In this document: positions 23,780 to 33,572 of the stretch, one piece after another
Layout of the letters: every line of letters starts with the position of its first letter
Numbering within the stretch: position 1 is the first letter of the stretch
Assembly (NCBI GenBank): GCA_905221605.1
Contig: CAJNDS010000247.1
Span: forward strand, 419,138 to 483,137
DNA: 64,000 nucleotides
DNA from: Symbiodinium natans
Lineage: Eukaryota; Sar; Dinophyceae; Suessiales; Symbiodiniaceae
Direction: 5' to 3'
Program-made: the position numbers and the translations under genes
The notes under the pieces: generated by a model
Told to the model about the DNA's origin: nothing
The model's database searches: none
What the model saw: only the letters and a program-made list of their open reading frames with translations

Positions 23780-24190
23780 CGATCCGTGCAAGAGGCTTCC
23801 TGCAAGGCCGCCTTAATGGGACGCAAGAATGACCTGGGAGAAGATGGAGCCGTGCAAGGGTCGTGCAAGAGGCTTCTTGCAGGATCACCACCTAGTGGAA
23901 AAGGATGGAGCCGTGCAAGAGGCTTCTTGCAAGACCACCACGTAGAGGCAGCTGCACTAAAAGCTAAATCCTTGCAAGGGCTTCTTAGTGCGAGGTGGAG
24001 GCTTAAATCACCACCTAAGAGCAGCGGCAAGAAACGCAACGAAAGTGCGATATCCTTGCAAGAGTCTTCTTGCGAGGTTCAGGCTTTTGATGGGCAACAA
24101 AACAGCACAAAAGCTGTAGCGTTTTATGCACTCGCGAAGAGCAGAGGTTTTCTTGGACTTGCAAGAGGCTTCTTGCGAGGAGCCAAGCAG
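23780..24190. repeat. Dispersed GCAAGAGGCTTCTTGC repeat cluster
   Basis: The near-palindromic motif GCAAGAGGCTTCTTGC or a one-to-three-base variant occurs at least six times in about 400 bp, with AGGATCACCACC- and GATGGAGCCGTGCAAGAG-type spacers repeated between some copies. It may be a degenerate minisatellite. Confidence 0.75.
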
Positions 24191-24345
24191 CAGTTCCTTT
24201 CCACACGCAAACTCTGGGCAGGAAAAGCTAACCCCCCTCAGAGCCTCAAACTACGACACCTACGCCTACCAGCTGTCTGGCAGGGGCGACCTACCTACTT
24301 AAAGGTCCACGGAGCCTCTTCCTACGGGCCTCCCGACTCCTCCTG

Positions 24346-24541
24346 ACTGGGCACGCTGCAGCTTGGATGCCACAGAGCCTGCAAGTAGGCTTCCTTGCTA
24401 CTGGGCCTGCGCTCAGTGTGTGTAGTCTCCAGGTCCTCAAGCGTACGGAGGTAGGTTGTTGCTAAGTGGCACACTTGCTCCCCATGACTCTTACTGCCCC
24501 GCGCAGCGGCCGATTTTTTGGCACCCAGACCACACAGCAAA
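24346..24541 (-). repeat. Inverted duplication, right copy
   Basis: Reverse complement of 22340-22531. It abuts the direct duplication at 24547, so two duplications of opposite orientation are joined here. Confidence 0.85.
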
Positions 24542-24546
24542 ACTTA

Positions 24547-24839
24547 GCCCAGGGCCGGCCAACAAGAGAACTGCTACGCAGTCTGCAGCAGAGGGGCTGC
24601 AGGGACCTGCCAAGAGGCGGACTTCTCGGCAGTCTACAGCTGGGATGCTGCAGGGACTACACGTAGGCTTCCTTGCAACTGGGACTGCTCCCAGGTCCGG
24701 GGAACCCATAGCCTTCAGGTTCGCGATCTCTTTCCGTGCTGCTGCGGGGTCCTGAAGCCTATGTTCGCGATTTCTCACCCTGCTGCTCCCAGGTCGCAGA
24801 AGCCCATAAGCCTCAGTTTCGCGATTTCTCTCCCCGCGG
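24547..24839 (+). repeat. Direct duplication, right copy
   Basis: Same-orientation copy of 23176-23480, ending in a poly-T run at about 24841-24850 that marks the right edge of the mosaic block. A poly-T run also follows the 42-bp array near 22162-22169. Confidence 0.85.
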
Positions 24840-25487
24840 CTTTTTTTTTTGGACCATTGCCTCTTTACCACATCAGCGGCGCAGTAGGCCGTTCTTAGGG
24901 ATCTCAATGCGAGAGGTGAAACGGAGCAGGTGCGAAAACCAAAGCAAACACACACCAAAACAAACACAAAACACAACCACCGACCAGCAGCAACCCGAAA
25001 AACAGAGCACCTAAAGTCTACGTGTCCCCCACACTCAGTACTCGAAGTCGTCGAGGAAGCCCAGTTGTGGTCGAGCTGCGCAGAGCAGTGCGGGGGGTCG
25101 CAAAATGCGAGGGTATGCCAGATCATCAAAACCACCATCATGGAGCCAGAGATGCAAAGAAGGTCAGCCGGCAAGCTGTAGTTCGAAGAGCGACAGCCGA
25201 ATTACCGACAGACACAATGAGGTACCAGGCGCACAGTGGCCAAAAGTGTAAGTACAGATGGCCAAATATCCCACGCAAGTCACCAAGATCAGTAAGGCTA
25301 GGAACGAGTCGGAACATGTGGCCCTCGAAAGTAAGGCACTTGTGCTTGAGAAACTTGAGAAGTCCTGAGGCTGCCTTATGACCTTTAGGCTTGGGACTGA
25401 TAGGGGTGCAGTCGTCAGGAAAAACCTCTCCCGGGCACGTTCAATCAGTGTGCCACATGCTCAGAGCTGACACTATCAGAAGGGAGA

Positions 25488-26174
25488 CTACTGCAAGAAG
25501 GGCAAGGCCGGCTCAGCAGCAATCGGTAACGCACATCCTACCACTCTTGCATCAGGCGGAAAGAAAGTCTGGATTCTGGCGCAGATGTCAGCTACGAAGT
25601 CTTGCTCATCGCAGAGCACAAATTCTCGATTCTCAAGGCATCCGCTCCTTTGTCGCATAAGCTGTACAATCAGCACTTGCAACATAACAATAGGCAACAT
25701 GGCTCGATCGTCAGATCAAGAGGAAGGGGACTATCCGGAGGGTTAACAACCCGCAATTGCCTGTTGCGGCAGGACCCCACCAGGACAGGATGAGCCTCTA
25801 CCACTTGCTCAATGAGGGAAAGGCGACTGCAACAAAGACTGTTCCAACTGGCCAGTCAATCAGGAAACTGACCAGAGGGACAGGACAGCAAAGGTCATTC
25901 CTTGTATTATCACCTGAACTTGTAGCAGATTGAGATCCAGCGGAAATGCAGTCGCACGCAAGATAAGCGGGAACAGCTTGGCACCTAGTTGGGTAGAATC
26001 GAGGTTGGGCAAAACACACGCCAATTGCGTGGTAAACTGAATTCTTGTGTTCGAGGCGACCCAGTACCATTGTTTGCTGGCAGGAGCCCAACCGGTCGCC
26101 CCATGGCCAGAATCCATGGTGAGTAGCCGCAAGTAGCACAAAGGGTAACTGTTGCAAGGTGCAGGGTGGCGCAC
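25488..26174 (-). pseudogene. Minus-strand coding-like pieces, unrecognised
   Basis: Two minus-strand frames look protein-like: 26174-25860 contains 'LGAKLFPLILRATAFPLDL' and 25700-25488 contains 'REFVLCDEQDFVADICARI'. They are in different frames, and no confident splice sites join them. Plus-strand frames across the same interval are less convincing. No family is recognised. Confidence 0.25.
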
Positions 26175-26763
26175 AGTATTAGATCGAGCAGCTCAGAAAA
26201 GTCCTTGGAGCAGCACAGCCTGGCCTGTTGTCTGAGAACTGTTTTAGTTGCCTCCCCGCAAATGGTGGCAATGGCATTCCAACTTACAACCCGCTGTTGG
26301 CCGGGTTAGCCCTCCAAGTGCGTGAAATTGAGAGACGTGACTGCCTCGTTTGGCAACAATGGGGGCTGCAAAGCATTGCGCACCATGGTCTCTGTCTGCT
26401 CAAGATGGCAGAACCTACTTGCCAGCCACCTCGAGGCGCCCTGCATACAGGATTGCGATCACATCAATGTGCAGCTATGAGGTGAGCTTGCTGTCATGCG
26501 CAGTTGCCGGACACGGAGCGGGTCGGGAGGCAGCCCTGCCTCCCCTCGCCTTTCAGGCTCCGATGCCAAATCAACCCAGAGCTTTTATGCGGGTGCTCCC
26601 CCCACCGCCCTTCCAAACAGATGGCCAAAGTAAGGTGGATCCAGCTGGAGGCGATTAAAGCCAATAACGTGACTCCGATTTATGAAGTGCAAGAAGAGAC
26701 ATATTAGATTATCACGGCCAAGAGAAGTGGTAGGGAATTGCTCGACCTCGCACAATTCACGGG

Positions 26764-27062
26764 CTATGATAGCTCTAGAAGTTCAGACCTGGAAAAGAAC
26801 ATCGACACTCCATCCATTTTTATTTCCGACCAAAGCCGACGACTCGTGATTCTCTCTCCACACTGGTAGGCATAGATCAAGTGGTGGAAGCAGAGAAGCG
26901 GATCCCCTCTTTTCCTCAGCGCCTCCACCCTTTGACGCCTGCCGAAGCTGACATTCCGCCCTCGCTCGGTTAGTCGAGTGCTCTGAGTGTCCCTCTCTGC
27001 ACAAATCGCGCAGGTGGCATGCACACTCTTACCGAGTAGACGCATAGCACATAGCTCCACTA
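26764..27062 (-). pseudogene. Minus-strand coding-like fragment abutting the giant inverted repeat
   Basis: The minus-strand frame contains 'HATCAICAERDTQSTRLTER' and 'GDPLLCFHHLIYAYQCGER' and ends with a stop at 26764. Going upstream, the frame remains open into the inverted repeat at 27062, where the sequence changes to repeat-arm DNA. The fragment is therefore cut by the repeat boundary. The Cys/His pairs (CAIC, C-x-H-H) hint at a zinc-binding fold, but spacing does not match a family I can name. Minus-strand coding-like frames on the other side of the repeat (33.3-34.1 kb) may be the upstream part of the same gene. Confidence 0.35.
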
Positions 27063-27266
27063 ATCCAGTGCCATGAGAAAGGGGTGTCTTGCCATTGGGA
27101 TTGGGGTGGCCGGTTTTAAGGTATGAAACACACTGTGTGGAGCATAGCACACAAGAAAGAAGTAATGCCATTGGAATTGGGGTGGCTGGTTTTAAGGCAT
27201 GAAAGCACCCTGGCGGACCATGATGTCATATGGCCCGCAAGAGAAAAATCCTTTGAGTGAAATAAA

Positions 27267-27618
27267 CACATGAACATAGTAACTAAGGCATGCTTCCAGA
27301 ATGTCGCTTGCTTTTTACAAAGCGAGAACTGTCTTGGGCAGCATCTCTTCTTCAGCGGAGCCAAAGAGGTTTTGCCAGCTTTGTGGACAATAGCACACAA
27401 AGAAGTAATTGGGATTAGGGTGACTGGTTTTATGGCCTGAAAACACGCTTGTGGACCATGGCCCACAAGAAATAAAAATCACGCTGGCTTGTTTTAAGTG
27501 AAAAACACATGAACATAACTAAGCAATGCTTCCAGAATGTCGCTTGTGATTTACCACAGCGAGAAAACTGTGTTCGGCAGCATCTCTTCTTCAGTGGGGC
27601 CAAAGAGGTTTTGCCAGT
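27267..27618. repeat. Tandem duplication of about 237 bp inside the left arm
   Basis: The segment beginning AACACATGAACATA and containing CTTCCAGAATGTCGCTTG and CATCTCTTCTTCAG occurs at about 27267 and again at about 27504. The right arm shows the same two copies in inverted order, so the duplication predates formation of the inverted repeat. Confidence 0.8.
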
Positions 27619-27959
27619 GGATGCAGTGTTATGCACACCCCAAGTGGCCGGTCGTCGCGCTTAAAACGATTGAAGCGATTACGAGGACACGTGGAATAGC
27701 TTTTATTTTTTGTTGAATTGTTCACTGAGTAAAGCAGAACATAATCAAAACAGTCGCCCGATGCTTTTGCTGACTGTCTGTTTTCAGTCCGAGCAACATT
27801 GTCTTTCACACATGCCACATGTCCCACGCGTGCCAAGCACATCCGACGGTTGCCCTGGTACCTCAAAACACTGAACCCAGGCCCTAAGACAAGACCTTGA
27901 AATTCCAATCCAAAAACAAAATTAATATATTTCCTGACACCCTAAGTCCATAAACCCAG

Positions 27960-28310
27960 CAGGTCCTGTCAGGATGTCAGGTGATGGATGAAACCGCGAG
28001 AGCCCCGCGCAGGGGCCAAGAAGCTCAAGAACCCAGCAATGGGTGTTCACTTGCTTTGGACCCTGAAGAAGGACCGGGCAACCCCGAAAGGGGTGTCGGT
28101 CAGAACCCCGAACAGGGGTGAGCATTTTGGATCCTAAACAAGGGTCGCTAGAACCGCGAAAGGGGTGTCGGTCAGAACCCCGAACAGCGGTGAGCATTGT
28201 GGACCTTGAACAAGGGGCGTCGGTCAGAACCCTGAACAAGGGTGCGTTTTTGGGGCCCTGGACAGGGGCCTCTACTGGTAGCACCCTGCACAGGGGTGTG
28301 TGTGCAGGGT
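27960..28310. repeat. GAACCCCGAACAGGGG minisatellite in left arm
   Basis: Imperfect units of roughly 40-45 bp carrying GGGGTGTCGGTCAGAACC and ACCCCGAACAGGGGTGAGCA. The mirrored set in the right arm lies at about 32235-32480. Each unit contains a short CCCC...GGGG hairpin. Confidence 0.7.
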
Positions 28311-28335
28311 GTAGGGTTTAGGGCTTAGGGCTTAG

Positions 28336-28490
28336 GGTTCGCCAGTGAAGTTGGCGCCTAGAGCATTGGTGGAAAGTGTCTTTTGATAACACGGGAACAG
28401 CGTGCGCAGGGCGTATCCTTGCATTAAGGGGCTCGTAGATGTCGTATGGGGCCGCCCTGCATCTTTTAGATCGTTTAAAACAGGTTTTAT
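28336..28490 (+). repeat. Segment in direct orientation in both arms, left copy
   Basis: It matches 31996-32147 in the same orientation (shared AAAGTGTCTTTTGATAACAC and GGGCGTATCCTTGCATTAAG), whereas flanking segments of the arms match in inverted orientation. Confidence 0.85.
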
Positions 28491-28779
28491 AGTGCTAAGA
28501 TTAGTGTTTTTTGGTGGTTTGCGGGAATTTTGACCCGAAACACTCCGTAACAAAGTGGCGGGGCGTTTGGTGGCCCCGAAACCAAAACAGCTGCCAAGTT
28601 AAACAAATTGTGTTTAACTTGCAGCTGTTTTTGGTTTTGGGACCAGCAGAGAGGAGGGGGGAGGGGAGGGGGGGGCTGTCCTGCATCTTTTAGATCGTTG
28701 TTTCCAACCTGTAAGGTGTCTCTTAGATGTCGTATGGGGTTGTCCTGCAACTTTTAGATCGTTTAACACAGGATAAAAC

Positions 28780-29545
28780 ACTAAACCCTAAACCCTAAAC
28801 GCTAAACCCTAAACCCTAAACCCTAAACTCTAAACTCTAAACTCTAAACCCTAAACCCTAAACCCTAAATAGGGCCGAGGGTTTAAGGCCTAGGGTTTAG
28901 GGCCTAGGGTTTAGCGCCCAGCGCTGAGGCCCAGGGTTACGGGCCTGGGGGGGGGCTCAGGGCCCCAAGTTCTAAAATTCAGTAGGTTAGGGCCTAGGGT
29001 TTACCTGTAGGGCCTAGGGTTTGGGGCCTAGGGTTTAGGGCCTAGGGTCTAGGGTTTTGGGGGTTTTGGGTCTAGGGTTGAGGGCCTGGGGTTTAGCGCC
29101 CTAGGGTTTTAGGGTTTAGGGTTTAGGGTTTAGGCCTAGGCCCTAAACCCTAGGTCCCAAACCCTAGGCCCTTGACGCTAAACCCGAAAGCTACCCTAAA
29201 CCTTGGCCTCAAAACCCTAAAGCCTAAACCCTGGGCCCTAAACCCTAGGCCTTGAACCTAGGCCCTAAACCCTAGGCCCTGAACCCTAGGCCCTAAACCT
29301 GACACCTAGGCCCTAAACCCTAGGCCCTAAACGCTAGGCCCTAAACCCTAGATCCTAAACCCTAGACCTTAAACCCTAGGACCTAAACCCTAGACCCTGA
29401 ACCCTCGGCCCTGAACCCTAGGCCCTAAAGCCTAAGCCCTACACCCTAGACCCTAAACCCTATGGCCCTAAACCCTAAACCCTAAGACCTAAACCCTAGG
29501 GTTTAGGGCCTAGGGTTTAGGGTTTAGGATTTAGGGTTTAGGGAC
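28780..29545. repeat. Telomere-like CCCTAAA / CCTAGG array, left
   Basis: Begins with CCCTAAA units, switches to TTTAGGG-type units with CCTAGG interruptions (28880-29130), turns back at a head-to-head junction near 29130-29165 (GGTTTAGGCCTAGGCCCTAA), then runs as CCTAGGCCCTAAA, a 13-14 bp derivative, until a tail-to-tail turn near 29495-29505. Units are degenerate. Confidence 0.9.
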
Positions 29546-29553
29546 CTTTAAGT

Positions 29554-29671
29554 AAATTGAATCTATGGACACAAAAGAGGTTTAAGTAAATTGAAGAATT
29601 ATGAAAGGAGAAAGAGTTCGGGACAAACCAAAGGACACCAATTTCACTGGCGCAGCTAGCGCAGCTCTAAA
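29554..29671 (+). repeat. Inner inverted-repeat arm, left
   Basis: Matches the reverse complement of 30551-30661 (shared ATCTATGGACACAAAAGAGG and GAGTTCGGGACAAACCAAAG). It bounds a spacer of about 880 bp at the centre of the structure. Confidence 0.85.
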
Positions 29672-30118
29672 GGAAAACGTGACCGACAAAATGGAGAAAG
29701 ACATAGAATGACAACAAACAAAAGAAGAACACGTGTCCGCCAAGAGGAGAAATGGAGAAAGACATAGAACCACTTGAAACGGAAGATAGCAGAAAACGTG
29801 ACCGACAAATGGAAACACGGAGGAAGACATACAATGACTTGAAGCAGACAAATTTTCATAAGCGGATTTTCAAACAGCTCACGCATTGAGCACTCAGCAG
29901 TGCAAGACGGACAAGCGTGTCATTTGATGGGACCCCGATGAGTCCTTGCCGTGGAGCCCAGAGCGGTCGGTGAGTGGCATGGCGTGAATACAGGTTTGCC
30001 GTGGGACGACAGGGAGTCTCACTCGGTACGAGCCCAGGTTCCCGGAATCGAGATCATCGAGGTTGCTGCTGGAGGTTGGCAGTTGCTCATGCCAGTTCTG
30101 GGATCGGCCGAAACCGAG

Positions 30119-30148
30119 ATCGGCAAATTACCATGGTAAGTTGCCGAT
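30119..30148. repeat. Near-perfect palindrome centred on CCATGG, copy 1
   Basis: A 30-bp palindrome, ATCGGCAAATTACC and its complement around the centre, with one mismatched pair. It can form a hairpin. Confidence 0.9.
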
Positions 30149-30236
30149 CTGCTGTGTGAAGCCCGGCTCTTTGCCCATCTTCCGCTTCAGGTCCCACGAC
30201 ATAAAATCGGCAACCAAGCCGAGCCCGACTAACAGA

Positions 30237-30264
30237 TCGGCAAATTACCATGGTAATTTGCCGA
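30237..30264. repeat. Perfect palindrome centred on CCATGG, copy 2
   Basis: A 28-bp perfect palindrome with the same core as the copy about 118 bp upstream; further ATCGGCAA/TTGCCGAT half-sites flank it at 30206, 30274 and 30293. Confidence 0.9.
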
Positions 30265-30550
30265 AATCGTTTTTTGCCGATGTCTGTTTTGATGTCGGCA
30301 AGTAGCTTGTGGGCTCTGCTGCCCTGAGCTCCGGCCAGCCAGGCCTTCTCAATCTTTCCCGGCCGTCTGCTCGATGCTCGGAGGTGATCGGAACCCCGTG
30401 AATTTGGGGCAGTCTGCTTTCCACAACACGGTTCACGTGTCTTCTGTCATGCCCAAAAGCCTGTGACCCATGAAGCAAACCGTAAACAACTTTCCTCCAA
30501 AACCTAAATCCCAACAAACCCAGGAAACCCAACAAACCCCAAAATTTCAG

Positions 30551-30661
30551 AGCTGCGCTACCTGCGCCAGTGAAGTTGGTGTCCTTTGGTTTGTCCCGAA
30601 CTCTTTCTCCTTTCACAATTCTTCAATTTACTTAAACCTCTTTTGTGTCCATAGATTCAAT
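30551..30661 (-). repeat. Inner inverted-repeat arm, right
   Basis: Reverse complement of 29554-29671, with small indels. Confidence 0.85.
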
Positions 30662-30689
30662 TTTGCAGACCAAAAGCTTAGGGTGTAAA

Positions 30690-31550
30690 TCCTATACCCT
30701 AACCCTACTAAACCCTAGGCCCTAAACCCTCTAAACCCTTGACTCTAAACCCGAGGCCCCACCCTAAACCCTTTGCCCTAAACCCTAGGCCCTAAACCCT
30801 AGGCCCTAAACCCCAGGCCCGAAACCCACGACCCTAAACCCTAGGCCCTAAACAGTAGGCCCTAAACCCTAGGCCCTAAACCCTAGGCCCTAAACCCTCG
30901 GCCCTAAACCTTAGGCCTTAAACCCCAGGCCTTAAACCGTAGGCCTTAAACTCCAGGCCCTGAACCGTACGCCCTGAACCCTAGGCCCTAAACCTTAAGC
31001 CCTATACCAGGCCCTAGGCCCTAAACCTTAAGACCTCTCGGCCCTAGACCCTAAGCTGTAAACCTTAAACAAACTGCCCCAAACCCTAAACCCTAAAACC
31101 TGAACCCCAAAACCTGAACCCTAAACCCTAGGCGCTAAACCTTAGGCGCTAAACCGTAGGCCCTGAACCCTAGGCCCTAAACCCTAAGGCCCTAAACCCT
31201 AGACCCTAAACCCTAGACCCTAAACCCTAGGCCCTAGATCCATCCGAGGCCCAAAACCCTAGGCCCCAAACCCTAAGCCCTAAACTCTAGGCCTTAAACG
31301 CTAGGCCGTAAACTCCAGGCCCCAAACCCCGAGGCCCTAAACCCTAGGCCCTGAACCCTAACCCTAGGCCCTCAACCCTAGGCCCTAAACCCTAGGCCCT
31401 AAACCCTAGGCCATAAACCCTAGGCCTTAAACCCTAGGTCCTATTTAGGGTTTAGGGTTTAGGGTTTAAGGTTTAGGGTTTAGAGTTTAGGGTTTAGGTT
31501 TGAGGGCTTAGGGTTTAGCATTTAGGGTTTAGGGTTTAGGGTTTTATCCT
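30690..31550. repeat. Telomere-like CCCTAAA / CCTAGG array, right
   Basis: Mostly CCTAGGCCCTAAA units on the plus strand (30700-31440), then TTTAGGG units after a turn near 31440 that mirrors the left arm at about 28870. Confidence 0.9.
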
Positions 31551-33319
31551 GTGTTAAACGATCTAAAAGTTGCAGGGCAACCCCATACGACATCTTAAGA
31601 GACGCCTTAAAGGTTGGAAACAACGATCTAAAAGATGCAGGACAGCCCCCCCCCCCCCCTCCCCCCCCCCTCCTCTCTGCTGGTCCCGAAACCAAAAACA
31701 GCTGCAAGTTAAATACAATTTGTTTAACTTGCAGCTGTTTTTGGTTTTGGGGCCACCAAACGCCACTTTGTTACGGAGTGTTTCGGGTCAAAATTTTCCA
31801 AAACCACCCAAAAACGTCCTAAGCCCCTCAACCCTAAACCCTAGACCCTAAACCGTAAATTTTGTGGGGTCCTCAAGATGTGCAAGGATGGAGGGCCTTG
31901 AATGCCTAGTTCTCCCGCCCAACATAGAGCACTCTCGCCCGCAGTCAGAGTTTTGGCTGCTAAGGTAGTTTTCTTGTTAGGGTTTAGTGTTTCCTGTAGG
32001 GTTCGACAGTGAAGCTGGCGCCTGGAGCATTGGCGGAAAGTGTCTTTTGATAACACGAGAACAGCGTGTGCAGGGCGTATCCTTGCATTAAGGGGCTGGT
32101 AGATGTCGTACGGGGCCATCCTGCATCTTTTAGATCGTGGGTTTTACAGCGCTAAGTTTATAGGGCCACAAAACAATCTAGCCTTTCAAGGCGTTACTCA
32201 TTTCCTCAACGCAACCTCAGAACCCTTAAACCCTTAAAGGGTTCTTGCCGACACTCCTGTCGGAGTTCCGCCGACCCCTGTTCGGGGATCGCCGACACTC
32301 CTTTCGGAGTTCCACCGACCCTTGTTCGGGGGCCAAAATTCTCACCCCTGTTCGGGGTTCAACACTGCACCCTGATTGGCAGCCTTGAGGCTGCGCAGTG
32401 AACACTGGGTTCTTGACCCCTGTGCGGGCTTCCAGCATCATCCACTCATCACCTGACATCCTAACGAGGCCTGCTGGGTTTGGTTTTGTGTCAGGGTTTG
32501 GGGTTTCAGATTCAAGTTCCAGGATTAGAGGCTCGGGTTTCGGGCCTTAAGGGTTCTGACCATGACTCCTTATGTTCGGATATACCATGAAGATTGGCGA
32601 AGTGTCGAAGACTGCCACACTGACAGCATGTTACTCGGACTGAACGCAGACAGTCAGCAAAAGCATCGGGCGACTGTTTTGAGGTTATGTTCTGCTTGAC
32701 TCAGAGAACAGTTCAACAAAAAATAAAAGCTACCCCACGTGTCCTCGTGATCGCTGCAGTCGTTTTAAGCCCAACGACCGGCCACTTGGGGTGTGCATAA
32801 CACTGCACCCACTGGCGAAACCTCTTTGGCCCCACTGAAGAAGAGATGCTGCCGAACACAGTTTTCTCGCTGTGGTAAATCATAAGCGACATTCTGGAAG
32901 CATTGCTTAGTTATGTTCATGTGTTTTTCACTTAAAACAAGCCAGCATGACTTTATTTCTTGTGGGCCATGGTCCACAAGTGTTTTCAGGCCGTAAAGCC
33001 AGTCACCCTAATTCGAAAAATCTCTTTGTGTGTTTTGTCCACAAAGCTGGCAAAACCTCTTTGGCCCCACAGAAGAAGAGATGCTGTCCAAGACAGTTCT
33101 CGCTTTGTAAAAAGCAAGCGACATTCTGGAAGCATGCCTGAGTTACTATGTTCATTTATTTCACTTAAAGGAGTTTTCTTGCGCGCCATATGACATCATG
33201 GTCCGCCAGGGTGCTTTCATGCCTTAAAACCAGCTATGCTCTACACAGTGTGTTTTCATATCTAAAAACCGGCCACCCCAATCCCAATGGCAAGACACCC
33301 CTTCTCATGGCACTGGATT
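31435..33319 (-). repeat. Giant inverted repeat, outer right arm
   Basis: Reverse-complement partner of 27062-28890. It includes a C run at about 31648-31670 opposite the G run at 28656-28676, the paired AACTTGCAGCTGTTTTTGG segments, and both copies of the tandem duplication. The segment 31996-32147 is in the opposite orientation to that expected for the arm. Confidence 0.85.
31996..32147 (+). repeat. Segment in direct orientation in both arms, right copy
   Basis: Same-strand match to 28336-28490, about 90% by eye. It indicates a local inversion within one arm. Confidence 0.85.
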
Positions 33320-33508
33320 CACTGTCTGCGTCTGCGTACAGATGGCCAAAGTGAAGTGAACCTGGCCAGGCAATTGAAGTGCTAAGAAAGCGATTCCAAA
33401 AGCATCCTTTGGACAATCGATAATTTTCCTGATCCCATCGGTTCCTTTAGGCAATGCTTCTTGGTGGAGACGTTGCTTGTGGAAGAGGAAAAGCATCTTG
33501 CACGGCAT
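33305..33508 (-). pseudogene. Minus-strand coding-like fragment at right edge of the inverted repeat
   Basis: The minus-strand frame contains 'DGIRKIIDCPKDAFGIAFLA' and 'VHFTLAICTQ', and stops 14 bp after crossing the inverted-repeat boundary at 33319. The last part resembles a minus-strand piece near 26617-26660 on the other side of the repeat. No family is recognised. It may be the upstream neighbour of the broken frame at 26764-27062, separated by the inverted repeat. Confidence 0.3.
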
Positions 33509-33572
33509 CTCCCCAAAAGGCTAAACAATGACATGTCTGCTGTGGCAGGAAAGATTGTAAGTTTAAAGGCAG

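Larger units (their letters stand above)
27062..28890 (+). repeat. Giant inverted repeat, outer left arm
   Basis: This arm matches the reverse complement of about 31435-33319 with scattered substitutions and indels. Landmarks pair one by one: 27062-27130 with 33240-33319, the CTTCCAGAATGTCGCTTG boxes near 27292 and 27528 with boxes near 33125 and 32890, the CAGGATGTCAGGTGATGG segment near 27970 with 32440-32465, and 28500-28890 with 31435-31815. The outer limit is set where AATCCAGTG (27062-27070) stops matching CACTGGATT (33311-33319). No convincing target-site duplication was seen outside it. Confidence 0.85.
29672..30550. other. Central spacer of the giant inverted repeat
   Basis: Unique sequence about 880 bp long. 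The left part holds repeated GTGACCGACAAA and GGAGAAAGACATAGAA boxes (29685-29840). The right part holds a cluster of TTGCCGAT/ATCGGCAA motifs at 30110-30300. No frame longer than about 90 codons and no recognisable protein. Confidence 0.6.
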
